A DNA stretch of 64,000 nt from Dokdonella sp. (GCA_024707225.1 JANQAE010000001.1:1674001-1738000), one strand, 5' to 3'; counted from the stretch's first letter, positions 17,568 through 29,007 are shown. A program made the numbers and translations. Notes: a model not told the origin generated them from the sequence alone.

Positions 17568-19937
17568 ATGTCCGTCACCCCCCTGCTGATCCGCAAAGCC
17601 GCCGTGCTCGGCGCCGGCGTCATGGGCGCCCAGATCGCCGCCCACCTGACCAATGCCGGCATCGAGACGATCCTGTTCGACCTGCCGGCCAAGGACGGCG
17701 ACAAGAACGGCATCGTCGCCAAGGCGCTGGCCAACCTGACCAAGCTGTCGCCGGCGCCGCTGGCCGATCCGTCACTGGCGGCCGCGATCACGCCGGCCAA
17801 CTACGAGGACGACCTGGAGCGCCTGCGCGACTGCGACCTGATCATCGAGGCGATCGCCGAGCGCATGGACTGGAAGCTCGACCTGTACCGCAAGATCGCG
17901 CCGCACGTCGCGGACACCGCGTTCGTCGCCAGCAACACCTCGGGCCTGTCGATCAATACGCTGGCCGATGCGCTGCCGGCCGCGCTGCAGCCGCGCTTCT
18001 CGGGCATCCACTTCTTCAATCCGCCGCGCTACATGCACCTGGTCGAGCTGATTCCGGCGCGCGCGACCGACCCGTCGCTGCTGGCCGGCCTCGAGGCGTT
18101 CCTGACGACCCAGCTCGGCAAGGGCGTGGTCTACGCGCGCGATACGCCCAACTTCATCGGCAACCGGATCGGCGTGTTCTCGATCCTGGCCACGATGCAC
18201 CACACCGAGCAGTTCGGCCTCGGCTTCGACGAGGTCGATGCGATCACCGGACCGGCGATCGGCCGTCCGAAGAGCGCGACCTATCGCACCTCCGACGTGG
18301 TCGGCCTCGACACGATGGCGCACGTCATCAAGACGATGGCCGACACCCTGCCCGACGATCCATGGCATGCCTACTTCAAGGCGCCGGCCTGGCTGCAGGC
18401 GCTGATCGACCAGGGCGCGCTCGGCCAGAAGACCGGTGCCGGCTTCTTCCGCAAGGTCGGCAAGGAGATCCGCGTACTCGACCTCGGCCTGCGCGACTAC
18501 CGCGCGGCCGACCGCGGCGCTTCGCCGGAGGTCGCCGCGATCCTCGCGATCCGCGACCCGGCCGAGAAGTTCGCGAAGCTGCGCGCCTCGGACGACCGCC
18601 AGGCGCAGTTCCTTTGGGCGACGTTCCGCGATCTGTTCCACTACGCCGCGTACCACCTGGCCGACATCGCGCAGACCGCACGCGAGGTCGATTTCGCGAT
18701 CCGCTGGGGCTACGGCTGGAAGCTCGGCCCGTTCGAGACCTGGCAGGCCGCCGGCTGGCGCCAGGTCGCGCAGTGGATCAACGAGGACATCAGCGCCGGC
18801 AAGGCGATGAGCGACGCGCCGCTGCCGGCCTGGGTCACCGACGGCCGCGACGGCGTGCACGGCGCCGACGGCTCGTGGTCGGCCAGCGCCGGCAAGCCGC
18901 TGCCGCGCTCGGCACATGCGGTCTACCGCCGCCAGCGCTACCCCGACCCGCTGCTCGGCGAACGCTTCGACACCGGCACCACCGCCTGGGAGAACGACGG
19001 CGTCCGCCTGTGGCACCTCGGCGACGAGGTCGGCATCGTCTCGTTCAAGACCAAGATGAACACCGTCAACGACGCGGTCCTCGACGGCATCCAGCGCGCG
19101 ATCGACGAGGCCGAGAAGACGTTCAAGGCGGTCGTGCTCTGGCAGACCGGCGAGCCGTTCTCGGCCGGCGCGGATCTGAAAGGCGCGCTCGGGCTGCTGC
19201 AGGCCGGCAAGGTCGACGCGTTCGACGCGATGGTCGGCAACTTCCAGGCGACCAGTCAGCGCATCAAGTATTCGCTGGTGCCGGTGGTCGCCGCGGTGCG
19301 CGGCATGGCGTTCGGCGGCGGCTGCGAATTCCAGATGCATTCGGCACGCACCGTCGCCGCGCTCGAGAGCTACATCGGCCTGGTCGAGGCCGGCGTCGGT
19401 CTGCTGCCGGCCGGCGGCGGACTCAAGGAGATCGCGCTGCGCGCGGCGAGCGTGCCCGGCGCCGATCCGTTCGACGCGATCAAGCGCATGTTCGAGACCG
19501 TCGCGATGGCCAAGGTGTCCGGCTCGGCGATCGAGGCCAAGCGGCTGGGCCTGCTGCGCGCCGACGACGTCGTCGTGTTCAACGCCTACGAGCTGCTGCA
19601 CGTCGCCGCGGTGACCGCCGCGGCGCTGGCCGACCAGGGCTACCGTCCGCCGCTGCCGGCGCGCGCGATCACGGTCGCCGGCGACGTCGGCACCGCGACG
19701 CTGAAGATGATGCTGGTCAATATGCTCGAGGGCCGCTTCATCTCGGCGCACGACTACGACATCGCCAGCCGCATCGCCGACACGCTGTGCGGCGGCCCCA
19801 TCGAGCGCGGCTCGCAGGTCGACGAGCGCTGGCTGCTCGACCTGGAGCGCAGGCACTTCGTCGAGCTGGCGCAGACCGCCAGGACGCAGGAGCGCATCGC
19901 GCACACGCTGGCGACCGGCAAACCGCTTCGCAACTGA
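17568..19937 (+). CDS. fadN: FadN-type 3-hydroxyacyl-CoA dehydrogenase/enoyl-CoA hydratase
   Basis: Bifunctional beta-oxidation enzyme of 789 residues. The order is dehydrogenase first (NAD-binding AAVLGAGVMGAQIAAHLTNA near residue 10; catalytic-type GIHFFNPPRYMHLVE) and enoyl-CoA hydratase second (FSAGADLKGALGLLQAG and VRGMAFGGGCEFQMHS oxyanion-hole glycines). This is the reverse of E. coli FadB/FadJ and matches FadN of Bacillus, which has the same length. ATG 17568 has a GGAGAG ribosome binding site 6-8 bases upstream. It lies 38 bases after the TetR-family gene and 72 bases before fadA, as one operon. Confidence 0.92.
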   Translation: MSVTPLLIRKAAVLGAGVMGAQIAAHLTNAGIETILFDLPAKDGDKNGIVAKALANLTKLSPAPLADPSLAAAITPANYEDDLERLRDCDLIIEAIAERMDWKLDLYRKIAPHVADTAFVASNTSGLSINTLADALPAALQPRFSGIHFFNPPRYMHLVELIPARATDPSLLAGLEAFLTTQLGKGVVYARDTPNFIGNRIGVFSILATMHHTEQFGLGFDEVDAITGPAIGRPKSATYRTSDVVGLDTMAHVIKTMADTLPDDPWHAYFKAPAWLQALIDQGALGQKTGAGFFRKVGKEIRVLDLGLRDYRAADRGASPEVAAILAIRDPAEKFAKLRASDDRQAQFLWATFRDLFHYAAYHLADIAQTAREVDFAIRWGYGWKLGPFETWQAAGWRQVAQWINEDISAGKAMSDAPLPAWVTDGRDGVHGADGSWSASAGKPLPRSAHAVYRRQRYPDPLLGERFDTGTTAWENDGVRLWHLGDEVGIVSFKTKMNTVNDAVLDGIQRAIDEAEKTFKAVVLWQTGEPFSAGADLKGALGLLQAGKVDAFDAMVGNFQATSQRIKYSLVPVVAAVRGMAFGGGCEFQMHSARTVAALESYIGLVEAGVGLLPAGGGLKEIALRAASVPGADPFDAIKRMFETVAMAKVSGSAIEAKRLGLLRADDVVVFNAYELLHVAAVTAAALADQGYRPPLPARAITVAGDVGTATLKMMLVNMLEGRFISAHDYDIASRIADTLCGGPIERGSQVDERWLLDLERRHFVELAQTARTQERIAHTLATGKPLRN

Positions 19938-20009
19938 TGCTGGGCCCGGCGCGGCCGCCGCATGGCGCCGCGCCGGACCGCTTCCCGATCTTCTTCGGAG
20001 ACTTTCCAG

Positions 20010-21206
<1,197 letters not shown>

Positions 21207-21216
21207 GCAGGCATCG

Positions 21217-21245
21217 CCGGATGGCGGCCGCAGGCCGCCATCCGG
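21217..21245 (+). terminator. Stem-loop after fadA
   Basis: Perfect 13-bp inverted repeat CCGGATGGCGGCC / GGCCGCCATCCGG with loop GCA, 11 bases after the fadA stop. The flanks are not T-rich, so it is either a weak terminator or a hairpin that stabilises the 3' end. Being symmetrical it could also serve the oppositely oriented EamA gene that ends at 21352. Confidence 0.6.
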
Positions 21246-21351
21246 GTGAAGTCGACGGCGGCCCGCGCGCGACGCACGTCTCTGCAACGAGGCTCGACGG
21301 CGGCGTGCCGCGTCATCGGCCGCCGCCATTCGTCTCGCATCGCCGCGCCGA

Positions 21352-22269
21352 TCAGCCCCCGACCGAACGACCGCCGCGCGTGCCGAGCCAGGCGCCGGCC
21401 AGCAGCACGAGGACCGCCGCCGCCTGCGTCCAGTGCGGCCGTGCCGCGCCGAAGGCCAGCAGCAGCAACGTCGACAGCAGCGGCGCCGCATACGACAGCG
21501 TGCCGAGCAGCGCGATGTCGCCGTGCTTGGTGCCGCGATCCCACAGCAGGAACGCCGCGCCGACCGGCCCCAGGCCCATCACCAGCAGCACCGCCCACTG
21601 CATCGGCGTGGGCGTCACGAACGACTCGAACAGACCGTGCGCGGCCGCACCGAGCGCGGCCACCAGCAGGCAGCTGCCGGCCAGCGCGCTGCTCGGCACG
21701 CCGGCGTAGCGGCGATTGAGCACCGAATAGGCGGCCCAGGTCAGCGCGGCGCCGGCCGCCGCGAGATAGCCGGGCGCATGGGCCGGATCGAGGCCGAGCC
21801 GCTCCCCGCGCGTGACCAGCAACACCGCACCCAAGAGGCCGAGCAGTGCGCCGGCGATCCGCTGCCAGCCCACGCGCGTGCCCGGCAGCAGGCCGGCGAA
21901 CAGCACGATCAGCAGCGGCCACAGATAATTGATCAGGTTCGCCTCGACCGCCGGCGCGCGCTTGAGTGCGATGAAGTACAGCGCGTGATAGCCGAACAAC
22001 GCCGCGGTCGACAGCGCCAGCGCGGCCGCCGGCTGGCGCAGCGCAGCCAGGCCGAGGCGTCCGCGTGCGAGCGCCCAGCAGGCGCCGGCGAGGCCGGCGA
22101 TCGCGAACGTCGTGGCCAGCACCTGGAACGGCGGCAGGCCGTCGGTCGCGGTCGTCAGCACGGCCAGCGCCGACCACAGCCCGATCGCCGCCAGGCCGCT
22201 CAGCGTGCCGCCGCGCATCGCCCGCTGCGCCGGGGAGGCCGCTGTCGCTACACTTTCGCGTCGTCCCAT
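21352..22269 (-). CDS. EamA-family (DMT) exporter
   Basis: Predicted inner-membrane transporter of about 305 residues with ten hydrophobic segments in two EamA repeats (first from LSGLAAIGLWSALAVLTTAT, second from AGYLAAAGAALTWAAYSVLN-like sequence). It resembles the YddG aromatic amino acid/paraquat exporter branch of the drug/metabolite superfamily (conserved VEANLINYLWPLLIVLFAGL), but the substrate cannot be fixed from sequence. Several in-frame ATGs exist; 22269 (MGRRES) is chosen as the longest that does not approach the divergent NUDIX gene. It converges on fadA. Confidence 0.82.
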   Translation of the reverse strand: MGRRESVATAASPAQRAMRGGTLSGLAAIGLWSALAVLTTATDGLPPFQVLATTFAIAGLAGACWALARGRLGLAALRQPAAALALSTAALFGYHALYFIALKRAPAVEANLINYLWPLLIVLFAGLLPGTRVGWQRIAGALLGLLGAVLLVTRGERLGLDPAHAPGYLAAAGAALTWAAYSVLNRRYAGVPSSALAGSCLLVAALGAAAHGLFESFVTPTPMQWAVLLVMGLGPVGAAFLLWDRGTKHGDIALLGTLSYAAPLLSTLLLLAFGAARPHWTQAAAVLVLLAGAWLGTRGGRSVGG

Positions 22270-22351
22270 CGATACGCCCCTCATCGGCCGGCGCGCATCT
22301 TGCGTCGCCGTACCGGTGCCGGCAAGCCGTCCTCTCTCGAGCGCCCTACCC

Positions 22352-22840
22352 ATGCCCTACACGCCCATCGTCGCCACGCTCGGCTACGTCCTGTCGCCGG
22401 ATCGCTCGAAAGTGCTGCTGGTCCATCGCAACGCGCGGCCGGACGACCAGCACCTGGGCAAGTACAACGGCCTGGGCGGCAAGATGGAGCCGGACGAGGA
22501 CGTCGTCGCCTGCATGCGCCGCGAGATCCGCGAGGAGGCCGGCATCGAATGCACCGATCTGCGCCTGCGCGGGACGATCAGCTGGCCCGGTTTCGGCAAG
22601 CGCGGCGAGGACTGGCTCGGCTTCGTGTTCCTGATCGACCGCTACGAAGGCGAACCCTTCGACGAGAATCCCGAAGGATCGCTGGAATGGGTCGCGATCG
22701 AGCGTATCCTCGAGCTGCCGCTGTGGGACGGCGACCGCCATTTCCTGCCGCTGGTGTTCGACGCCGATCCGCGCGCGTTCCATGGCGTCATGCCGTATCG
22801 CGACGGACGCATGGTGTCGTGGTCGCACAGCCGGATCTGA
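22352..22840 (+). CDS. NUDIX hydrolase (MutT-like)
   Basis: 162 residues. The Nudix box G-x5-E-x7-REUxEExGU is complete: GGKMEPDEDVVACMRREIRE followed by EAGI. The following GTISWPGFGKRGEDWLGFVF and EGSLEWVAIERILELPLWDGD resemble 8-oxo-dGTP diphosphatases of the MTH1/MutT group, which clean oxidised nucleotides from the pool. ATG 22352 begins MPYTPIVATLGYVL, a natural start for this family. It is divergent from the EamA gene; the 82-base gap holds both promoters. Confidence 0.85.
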   Translation: MPYTPIVATLGYVLSPDRSKVLLVHRNARPDDQHLGKYNGLGGKMEPDEDVVACMRREIREEAGIECTDLRLRGTISWPGFGKRGEDWLGFVFLIDRYEGEPFDENPEGSLEWVAIERILELPLWDGDRHFLPLVFDADPRAFHGVMPYRDGRMVSWSHSRI

Positions 22841-22962
22841 GCGCCGCGCCGCGATTACGCCGCCGCTCAGCGCGGCGGGCGCATGCTGCCGCGATGGCCG
22901 CGCCCGCTTCCTCGCGTTCGCATGCCGGCACCACGCGGCGCGCAAACCGCCGGGCGGGCCGC

Positions 22963-22968
22963 TACAAT
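22963..22968 (+). promoter_or_regulatory. Probable -10 box of the deaD promoter
   Basis: TACAAT in an otherwise very GC-rich stretch, 58 bases before the deaD ATG. The same hexamer forms the -10 of the initiator-tRNA and rpsO promoters in this window. No good -35 lies at the expected distance. Confidence 0.4.
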
Positions 22969-23025
22969 GCCCGATCCTCTCCGCTCACCGCGCTGCCGTT
23001 CCGGCGGCCATCCAGGTGATACACC

Positions 23026-25003
23026 ATGTCCGACTCCCCCGCCGGCGACGCCACGGCAGCCGTCTCGTTTCATGATCTCGCCCTCGGCGACGCCCTGCAG
23101 CGGGTGCTGTCCGAGGTCGGCTACGAGGCGCCCTCGCCGATCCAGGCCGCGACGATTCCGCATCTGCTGGCCGGCCGCGACGTACTCGGCCAGGCCCAGA
23201 CCGGCACCGGCAAGACCGCGGCGTTCGCGCTGCCGATCCTTGCGCGGCTGAAGACCGACGCGGTCAAGCCGCAGGCGCTGGTGCTGGCGCCGACGCGCGA
23301 GCTGGCGATCCAGGTCGCCGAGGCGTTCCAGCGCTACGCGGCGCATCTGCCGGGCTTCCACGTGCTGCCGATCTACGGTGGCCAGAGCTACGGCCCGCAG
23401 CTGGCCGGCCTCAAGCGCGGAGCGCACGTGATCGTCGGTACGCCCGGCCGCGTGATCGACCATCTGGAGCGCGGCTCGCTCGATCTGTCGCAGCTGACCA
23501 CGCTGGTGCTCGACGAGGCCGACGAGATGCTGCGCATGGGCTTCATCGACGACGTCGAGACGATCCTCGCCAAGACGCCGCCGCAGCGCCAGGTCGCGCT
23601 GTTCTCGGCGACGATGCCCGCGCCGATCCGGCGCATCGCCCAGACCCATCTGCGCGAACCGGCCGAGGTCACGATCAAGACGCGGACCACGACCGCCGCC
23701 AACATCCGGCAGCGCTACTGGTGGGTCAGCGGACTGCACAAGCTCGACGCGCTGACGCGCATTCTCGAGGCCGAGACCTTCGACGCGATGATCGTGTTCG
23801 CGCGCACCAAGCAGGCCACCGAGGAGCTGGCCGAGCGTCTGCAGGCGCGCGGCCTGGCCGCCGCGGCGATCAACGGCGACATGCAGCAGCAGCAGCGCGA
23901 GCGCACGATCCAGCAGCTCAAGGACGGCAAGCTCGACATCCTGGTCGCGACCGACGTGGCCGCGCGCGGCCTCGACGTCGAGCGGATCAGCCACGTGCTC
24001 AACTACGACATCCCGCACGACACCGAGTCCTACGTGCACCGGATCGGCCGCACCGGCCGCGCCGGCCGCAGCGGCGAGGCGATCGTTTTCGTGACGCCGC
24101 GCGAGAAGCGGCTGCTGCAGGCGATCGAACGCGCGACGCGCCAGCCGATCGAGGAGATGCAGCTGCCGACCGTGCAGACCGTCAACGACAAGCGCATCGA
24201 CCGCTTCCTGCAGAAGATCACCGACACGCTGGCGGCCGGCGAGCTGGGCCTGTTCCAGTCGCTGGTCGAGCGCTACCAGCAGGAGAAGAACGTGCCGGCG
24301 ATCGAGATCGCCGCGCGCGCTGGCGCGGATCGTCCAGGGCGACAAGCCGCTGCTGCTCGAGCCGCCGGCGCGGCCCGAGCGCAAGCCGTTCGAGAGACCT
24401 GCCGCGGCCGGCGAACGCGAACGCGAACGACCCGAGCGGCGCGAGCGCCGCGAGCCGGGCACGCGACCCGAGCGCGCAGCGCCGCGACCCGAACGCACGC
24501 CGCACGAACGCACGCCGCACGAACGCACGCCGCACGAACGCAGCCCGCGCGAACGCAGCCCGCGCGAGACGCCGGCGTTCACGCCGGCGGCGGCCGGCGA
24601 CGGTTTCGCTGCCGCAGCGCCCGAAGACGCACGCGCCGAGCGTCCGCGCCGGCAGGCGCCCGCGCGCGCGCCGGAACCGGGCATGGAGACCTTCCGCGTC
24701 GAGGTCGGCCACGTGCACGGCGTCAAGCCGGGCAATCTGGTCGGCGCGATCGCCAACGAAGCCGGGCTCGAGAGCAAGTACATCGGCCGCATCGCGATCG
24801 AGCACGACCACAGCCTGGTCGATCTGCCCGAGGGCATGCCGCCCGAGCTGCTGTCGCACCTCAAGAAGGTCTGGGTGTCCGGTCAGCGGCTGCGCATCAG
24901 CCGCGTCAAGGGCGGCGGCGACGAAGGCAGCCGGCCGCCACGCCGGCCGGGCGCCGCGCCCAAACGCAGCGGCCCGCCGAAGCGGCCGCGTTCGGACGGC
25001 TGA
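23026..25003 (+). CDS. deaD: DEAD-box RNA helicase, DeaD/CsdA type (frame broken by 1 bp)
   Basis: ATP-dependent RNA helicase, 658 residues after correction. Helicase motifs are complete: Q motif (SPIQAATIP), I (AQTGTGKT), Ia (APTRELA), Ib (GTPGR), II (DEAD), III (SAT), V (VATDVAARGLD) and VI (HRIGRTGR). A long charged Arg/Pro/Glu-rich linker contains TPHER/SPRER repeats (24490-24565). The C-terminal domain (METFRVEVGHVHGVKPGNLV ... GRIAIEHDHSLVDLPEGMP) is the DbpA-type RNA-binding fold. The frame breaks at 24310-24322 (GCCGCGCGCGCTGG); removing one base restores IEIAAALARIVQGDKPLLL. DeaD acts in ribosome assembly and mRNA decay at low temperature. Confidence 0.9.
24490..24565 (+). repeat. 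15-bp coding repeats in the deaD linker
   Basis: Five imperfect units based on ACGCCGCACGAACGC encode TPHER (three copies, the first two identical) and SPRER/SPRE (two copies). They lie in the disordered linker between the helicase core and the DbpA-type domain; length variation between strains would be tolerated because the unit is 15 bp. Confidence 0.8.
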
Positions 25004-25428
25004 CCGTACCGACCGCATTCCTATCCGCCGCGTGTCGCGCGGTCGCGCGGCGCCGGGACACTCCTCGTCGGATCGCGCGCGCACGACGTGCACGGCGCTC
25101 TGGGACAGGTGCGCCGCCGCAGGGCGGACGCCGCGATCCCACGGCCTGCGCCGCTCGCGCCGCGGGCCCCGTCGCACGCTCGCAATGATCGCGCCTGACG
25201 TGCGCCGCGCCCGGCGCCGGCGCGCCGGATCGGCCGCGATCATCACCGGCCGCGCCGTGCGATCGCCGGCGACGCAATCGTTCGAATGCCCGAGGCTGGC
25301 TCGATCGAGCGTCTCGGACGGGCAGCACGCGCACGACTTGCACGCGCGCCGCGTCCACGCAAGCGCCTCTGCGCACGAGCGGGACCGTCGCGTGCCTCGA
25401 GCCCCACTCGCCGCGGCCGCGAGGGATG
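25004..25428. other. 425-base intergenic stretch with no supported gene
   Basis: Lies between the convergent ends of deaD and the secreted propeller gene. Open frames here are Arg-rich, lack ribosome binding sites and read like antisense or random GC-rich sequence. No tRNA, terminator with T-tract or clear repeat was recognised. Confidence 0.6.
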
Positions 25429-26496
25429 CTACGGCCCGTCGAATCCGTCGCGCAGCAGGATGTCGTCCGGCTCGCGGATGTCCGGCACCGCGAACGGTGT
25501 GCCGAGCGTACCCGGGCCGAGCGTCTCGCCCGCGAGCACCTGCAGCGGCGCGACGTCGCCGTCGGCCGCCGCATCGAAGACCAGCAGGCGGTTGGCGGCC
25601 GGATCGCCGTTGGAACTGATCGCGACCATCAGGCGGTCGCGATCGGCGTCGTAGCCGAGCCCGGTCGGGTAGTACGACGTCGAGCTCGGCATCGACAGCT
25701 GCGTCGCCGGTCCGGCGATCGTGCGCAGCGGCGCGTCGGTGCCCGCGGCGGCGGCGTCGAAGATGCGGATCAGCGCGCGGCGATCCTCGCCGACGGTCTC
25801 CTCGACGAGGACCATCAGCGTGCCGGCGGCCGGATCGTGCGCCATGCCGCGTGCCCGATCGGTGTACGCGCTCTTGAGCACGCGCGTCGGCGCGACGAAG
25901 CCGTTGGCCGTGCGCGCGTGGAACACGACCTTGGTCGTGCCGTCGCCGTCGTAGTCGAGCACCGCGACCTCGTCACTGGCCGGCAGGTAGGTCAGCGCGA
26001 ACGGATTGGCGAGCTGGGTCAGGCTGCCCGACACGCCACCCCAGTTGATCCGGCGCAGCGGCTCGACGTCGGCACCGTCGCCGTCGAGCGGATAGGTGTA
26101 GATGCAGCAGTTGGTCGAGATCACCACCAGCTCGCCGTGGGCCGGCACCGGGGCGCTGGCGCGGGTCTGGGCCAGCGAAGGCGGATCGAGCACGCGCAGC
26201 GGCGCGACGTCGCCGCCGGCCCGCGCCGGATAGACGCGCACCGCCTCGCCGTAGAAATCCGAGACGTAGATGACGTCCTCGCCGGGCTCGTAGACCCCGA
26301 ACGCCGGCGTCATCAGCTGCGTCGCCGGCCCTTCCAGCCGGCGCAGCGGCGCAGCGCTGCCGGTCGCGTCGCTGGCGAACACGCTCAGCGGATGCGTGGT
26401 CTGCTCCCACGACGGGAAGCCGCCGATCAGGATCTCGGCCTGCGCCGCCGGCAGCGCGCCGGCCAGCATCCAACCCAACAGCATACGGACTCGCAT
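25429..26496 (-). CDS. Secreted NHL/propeller-like repeat protein with DGFD tail
   Basis: 355 residues, function unknown. The signal peptide is clear ([20 protein letters not shown]). The mature part is built from about five or six repeats of 45-55 residues, each with a core like GDVAPLRVL ... GPATQL ... [18 protein letters not shown] followed by a strand such as [12 protein letters not shown]. This spacing suggests a beta-propeller of the NHL/lactonase type. The protein ends [12 protein letters not shown]; a similar tail closes the two delta-60 proteins at 47169 and 48751, so it may be a shared surface or export signal (inference). It is divergent from hutU. No enzyme motif is recognised. 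Confidence 0.75.
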   Translation of the reverse strand: MRVRMLLGWMLAGALPAAQAEILIGGFPSWEQTTHPLSVFASDATGSAAPLRRLEGPATQLMTPAFGVYEPGEDVIYVSDFYGEAVRVYPARAGGDVAPLRVLDPPSLAQTRASAPVPAHGELVVISTNCCIYTYPLDGDGADVEPLRRINWGGVSGSLTQLANPFALTYLPASDEVAVLDYDGDGTTKVVFHARTANGFVAPTRVLKSAYTDRARGMAHDPAAGTLMVLVEETVGEDRRALIRIFDAAAAGTDAPLRTIAGPATQLSMPSSTSYYPTGLGYDADRDRLMVAISSNGDPAANRLLVFDAAADGDVAPLQVLAGETLGPGTLGTPFAVPDIREPDDILLRDGFDGP

Positions 26497-26587
26497 CGCG
26501 CACTCTCCGGTCGAACCATCCTGTCCTCTACGCAGACCAGCATCGGAAATCCCAACGCGCCGCCCGGCGCGGCGTCGCGCGAACACT

Positions 26588-26615
26588 GCGACAAACCGCG
26601 CCGGCGCGCGATAAT
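26588..26615 (+). promoter_or_regulatory. Possible hutU promoter
   Basis: GCGACA (26588-26593) and GATAAT (26610-26615), 16 bases apart, form a plausible sigma-70-like pair about 30 bases before the urocanase ATG. The 5' flank is shared with the divergent secreted-protein gene. Confidence 0.4.
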
Positions 26616-26643
26616 CGCGGTCTGCCCCGTTCCGGAGAACCCG

Positions 26644-28315
26644 ATGTCCGCCACCGGCAACCGCCTCGATCCCACCCGCACGATCCGTGCGCCGCGCGGC
26701 AGCCAGCTCGCGTGCCGCAGCTGGCTGACCGAGGCGCCGTTCCGCATGCTGCAGAACAATCTCGACCCCGAAGTCGCCGAGAACCCGGCCGCGCTGGTCG
26801 TCTACGGCGGCATCGGCCGCGCCGCGCGCGACTGGGCCTGCTACGACGCGATCCTCGAGGCGCTGCGCACGCTCGGTGACGAGGAAACCCTGCTGGTCCA
26901 GTCCGGCAAGCCGGTCGGCGTGTTCCCGACCCATGCCGACGCGCCGCGCGTGCTGATCGCCAACTCGAACCTGGTCCCGCACTGGGCGACCTGGGAGCAC
27001 TTCAACGCGCTCGATCGCCAGGGCCTGATGATGTACGGCCAGATGACGGCCGGCTCGTGGATCTACATCGGCTCGCAGGGCATCGTCCAGGGCACCTACG
27101 AAACCTTCGTCGAGCTCGGCCGCCAGCACTACGGCGGCACCTGGAGCGGCCGCTGGATCCTGACCGCCGGCCTCGGCGGCATGGGCGGCGCGCAGCCGCT
27201 GGCGGCCTCGCTCGCCGGCGCCTGCAGCCTGACGATCGAGTGCCAGCAGAGCCGCATCGATTTCCGCATCAAGACGCGCTACGTCGACGAGCAGGCGACC
27301 GACCTTGACGACGCGCTGGCGCGCATCGCGCGCTACACCGCAGCCGGCGAGGCCAAGTCGATCGCCCTGCTCGGCAACGCGGCCGAGGTGCTGCCCGAGC
27401 TGGTGCCGCGGCGTGCGGCCGGACGCCGTGACCGACCAGACCAGCGCGCACGACCCGGTGCACGGCTACCTGCCGATCGGCTGGAGCGTCGAGCGCTGGC
27501 TGGCCGAGCAGACCACCGAGCCCGGCGCGGTGCGCGACGCGGCGAAGCGCTCGATGCGCGTGCACGTCGAGGCGATGCTCGCGTTCCACGCGCAGGGCAT
27601 TCCGACGATCGACTACGGCAACAACATCCGCCAGATGGCCAAGGACGAGGGCTGCGATAACGCGTTCGACTTCCCCGGCTTCGTGCCGGCCTGCGTGCGG
27701 CCGCTGTTCTGCCGCGGCGTCGGCCCGTTCCGCTGGGTCGCACTGTCGGGCGATCCGGAAGACATCTACAGGACCGACGCCAAGGTCAAGGAGCTGATCC
27801 CGGACGATCCGCACCTGCACCGCTGGCTCGACATGGCGCGCGAGCGCATCAGCTTCCAGGGGCTGCCGGCGCGGATCTGCTGGGTCGGCCTGGGCACGCG
27901 CCACAAGCTCGGCCTGGCGTTCAACGAGATGGTCCGCAACGGCGAGCTCAAGGCACCGGTCGTGATCGGACGCGATCACCTCGACTCGGGCTCGGTGGCC
28001 AGCCCGAACCGCGAGACCGAGGCGATGCGCGACGGCAGCGACGCGGTCTCGGACTGGCCGCTGCTGAACGCGATGCTCAACGTCGCCGGCGGCGCGACCT
28101 GGGTCTCGCTGCATCACGGCGGCGGCGTCGGCATGGGCTACTCCCAGCACAGCGGCGTCGTGATCGTCTGCGACGGCAGCGAGGCGGCCGACCGGCGCAT
28201 CGCACGCGTGCTCTGGAACGACCCCGGCACCGGCGTGATGCGCCATGCCGACGCCGGCTACCCGATCGCGATCGGCTGCGCGCGCGAGCAGGGCCTCAAG
28301 CTGCCGATGATCTGA
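26644..28315 (+). CDS. hutU: Urocanate hydratase (frame broken by 2 bp)
   Basis: Converts urocanate to imidazolone propionate in histidine breakdown, using tightly bound NAD. 557 residues after correction, the normal length. Family signatures: [20 protein letters not shown] near the start, [14 protein letters not shown] (NAD-site glycines), the active-site region [17 protein letters not shown], and [15 protein letters not shown] near the end. The frame breaks at 27402-27412 in CTGGTGCCGCGGCG; restoring two bases gives the expected [22 protein letters not shown] sequence error is favoured. No other hut gene (hutH, hutI, hutG) is present nearby, so the rest of the pathway must be elsewhere. Confidence 0.92.
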
Positions 28316-28382
28316 TCGCAACGATCGACCGTGCACCCGGCGCGTGCCGGGCGCCGGACGCCCAGGACCCGGAGCGCGCCGC

Positions 28383-28835
28383 TCAATCGATGCCGCGCTG
28401 CGCCAGCCAGCGGTCGAGCTGGTTCGCGAAGGCCTGCCGCTCGCGCGGTCCGAGCGGCGGCGGACCGCCGGTGGCGACGCCGGCGCCGCGCAGCTCGTCC
28501 ATGAAGTTGCGCATCGACAGGCGCTGCCCGATCGTGTCGGCGGTGTAGCGCTCGCCGCGCGGATCGATCACCGCAGCGCCCTTTTCGACCACACGCGCGG
28601 CCAGCGGGATGTCGGCGGTCACGACCAGATCGCCCGGCTCGCAGCGCTGGACGATCTCGGTATCGGCGACGTCCAGGCCGGACGGCACCTGGATCGCGCG
28701 GATCCACGGCGACGGCGGCGTGCGCAGCCACTGGTTGGCGACCAGCAGCAGCGGCAGCCGCGCGCGCTCGGCCGCGCGGAACAGAATGTCCTTGATCGCG
28801 TTCGGACAGGCGTCGGCGTCCACCCAGATCGTCAT
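28383..28835 (-). CDS. yaiI: YaiI/YqxD family protein (UPF0178, DUF188)
   Basis: 150 residues, typical for the family. The signature [20 protein letters not shown] opens the protein, and [19 protein letters not shown] plus [20 protein letters not shown] follow. The fold is related to PIN-like nucleases (conserved Asp residues at 6, 8 and in TADIPLA), but no biochemical role is firmly established. ATG 28835 opens the conserved N-terminus. It converges on hutU, with a small CCCGGC-GCGT-GCCGGG hairpin in the gap. Confidence 0.88.
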   Translation of the reverse strand: MTIWVDADACPNAIKDILFRAAERARLPLLLVANQWLRTPPSPWIRAIQVPSGLDVADTEIVQRCEPGDLVVTADIPLAARVVEKGAAVIDPRGERYTADTIGQRLSMRNFMDELRGAGVATGGPPPLGPRERQAFANQLDRWLAQRGID

Positions 28836-29007
28836 CGTGCATCCCGCGCGGGTCGAGGCCCGCGATGGTACGCGCTGCCGACGCGGCCGCCATCCGGCGC
28901 GCGTCGCTGCGCGGCGACTTTCGTCCAGGCCGACTTTTGCGCACACTCGCCGTTCCGGCCCGCCCGCGCGGCGGCCGGCCCATTCCCGCAGCCGCCCAGG
29001 ATTCCGG

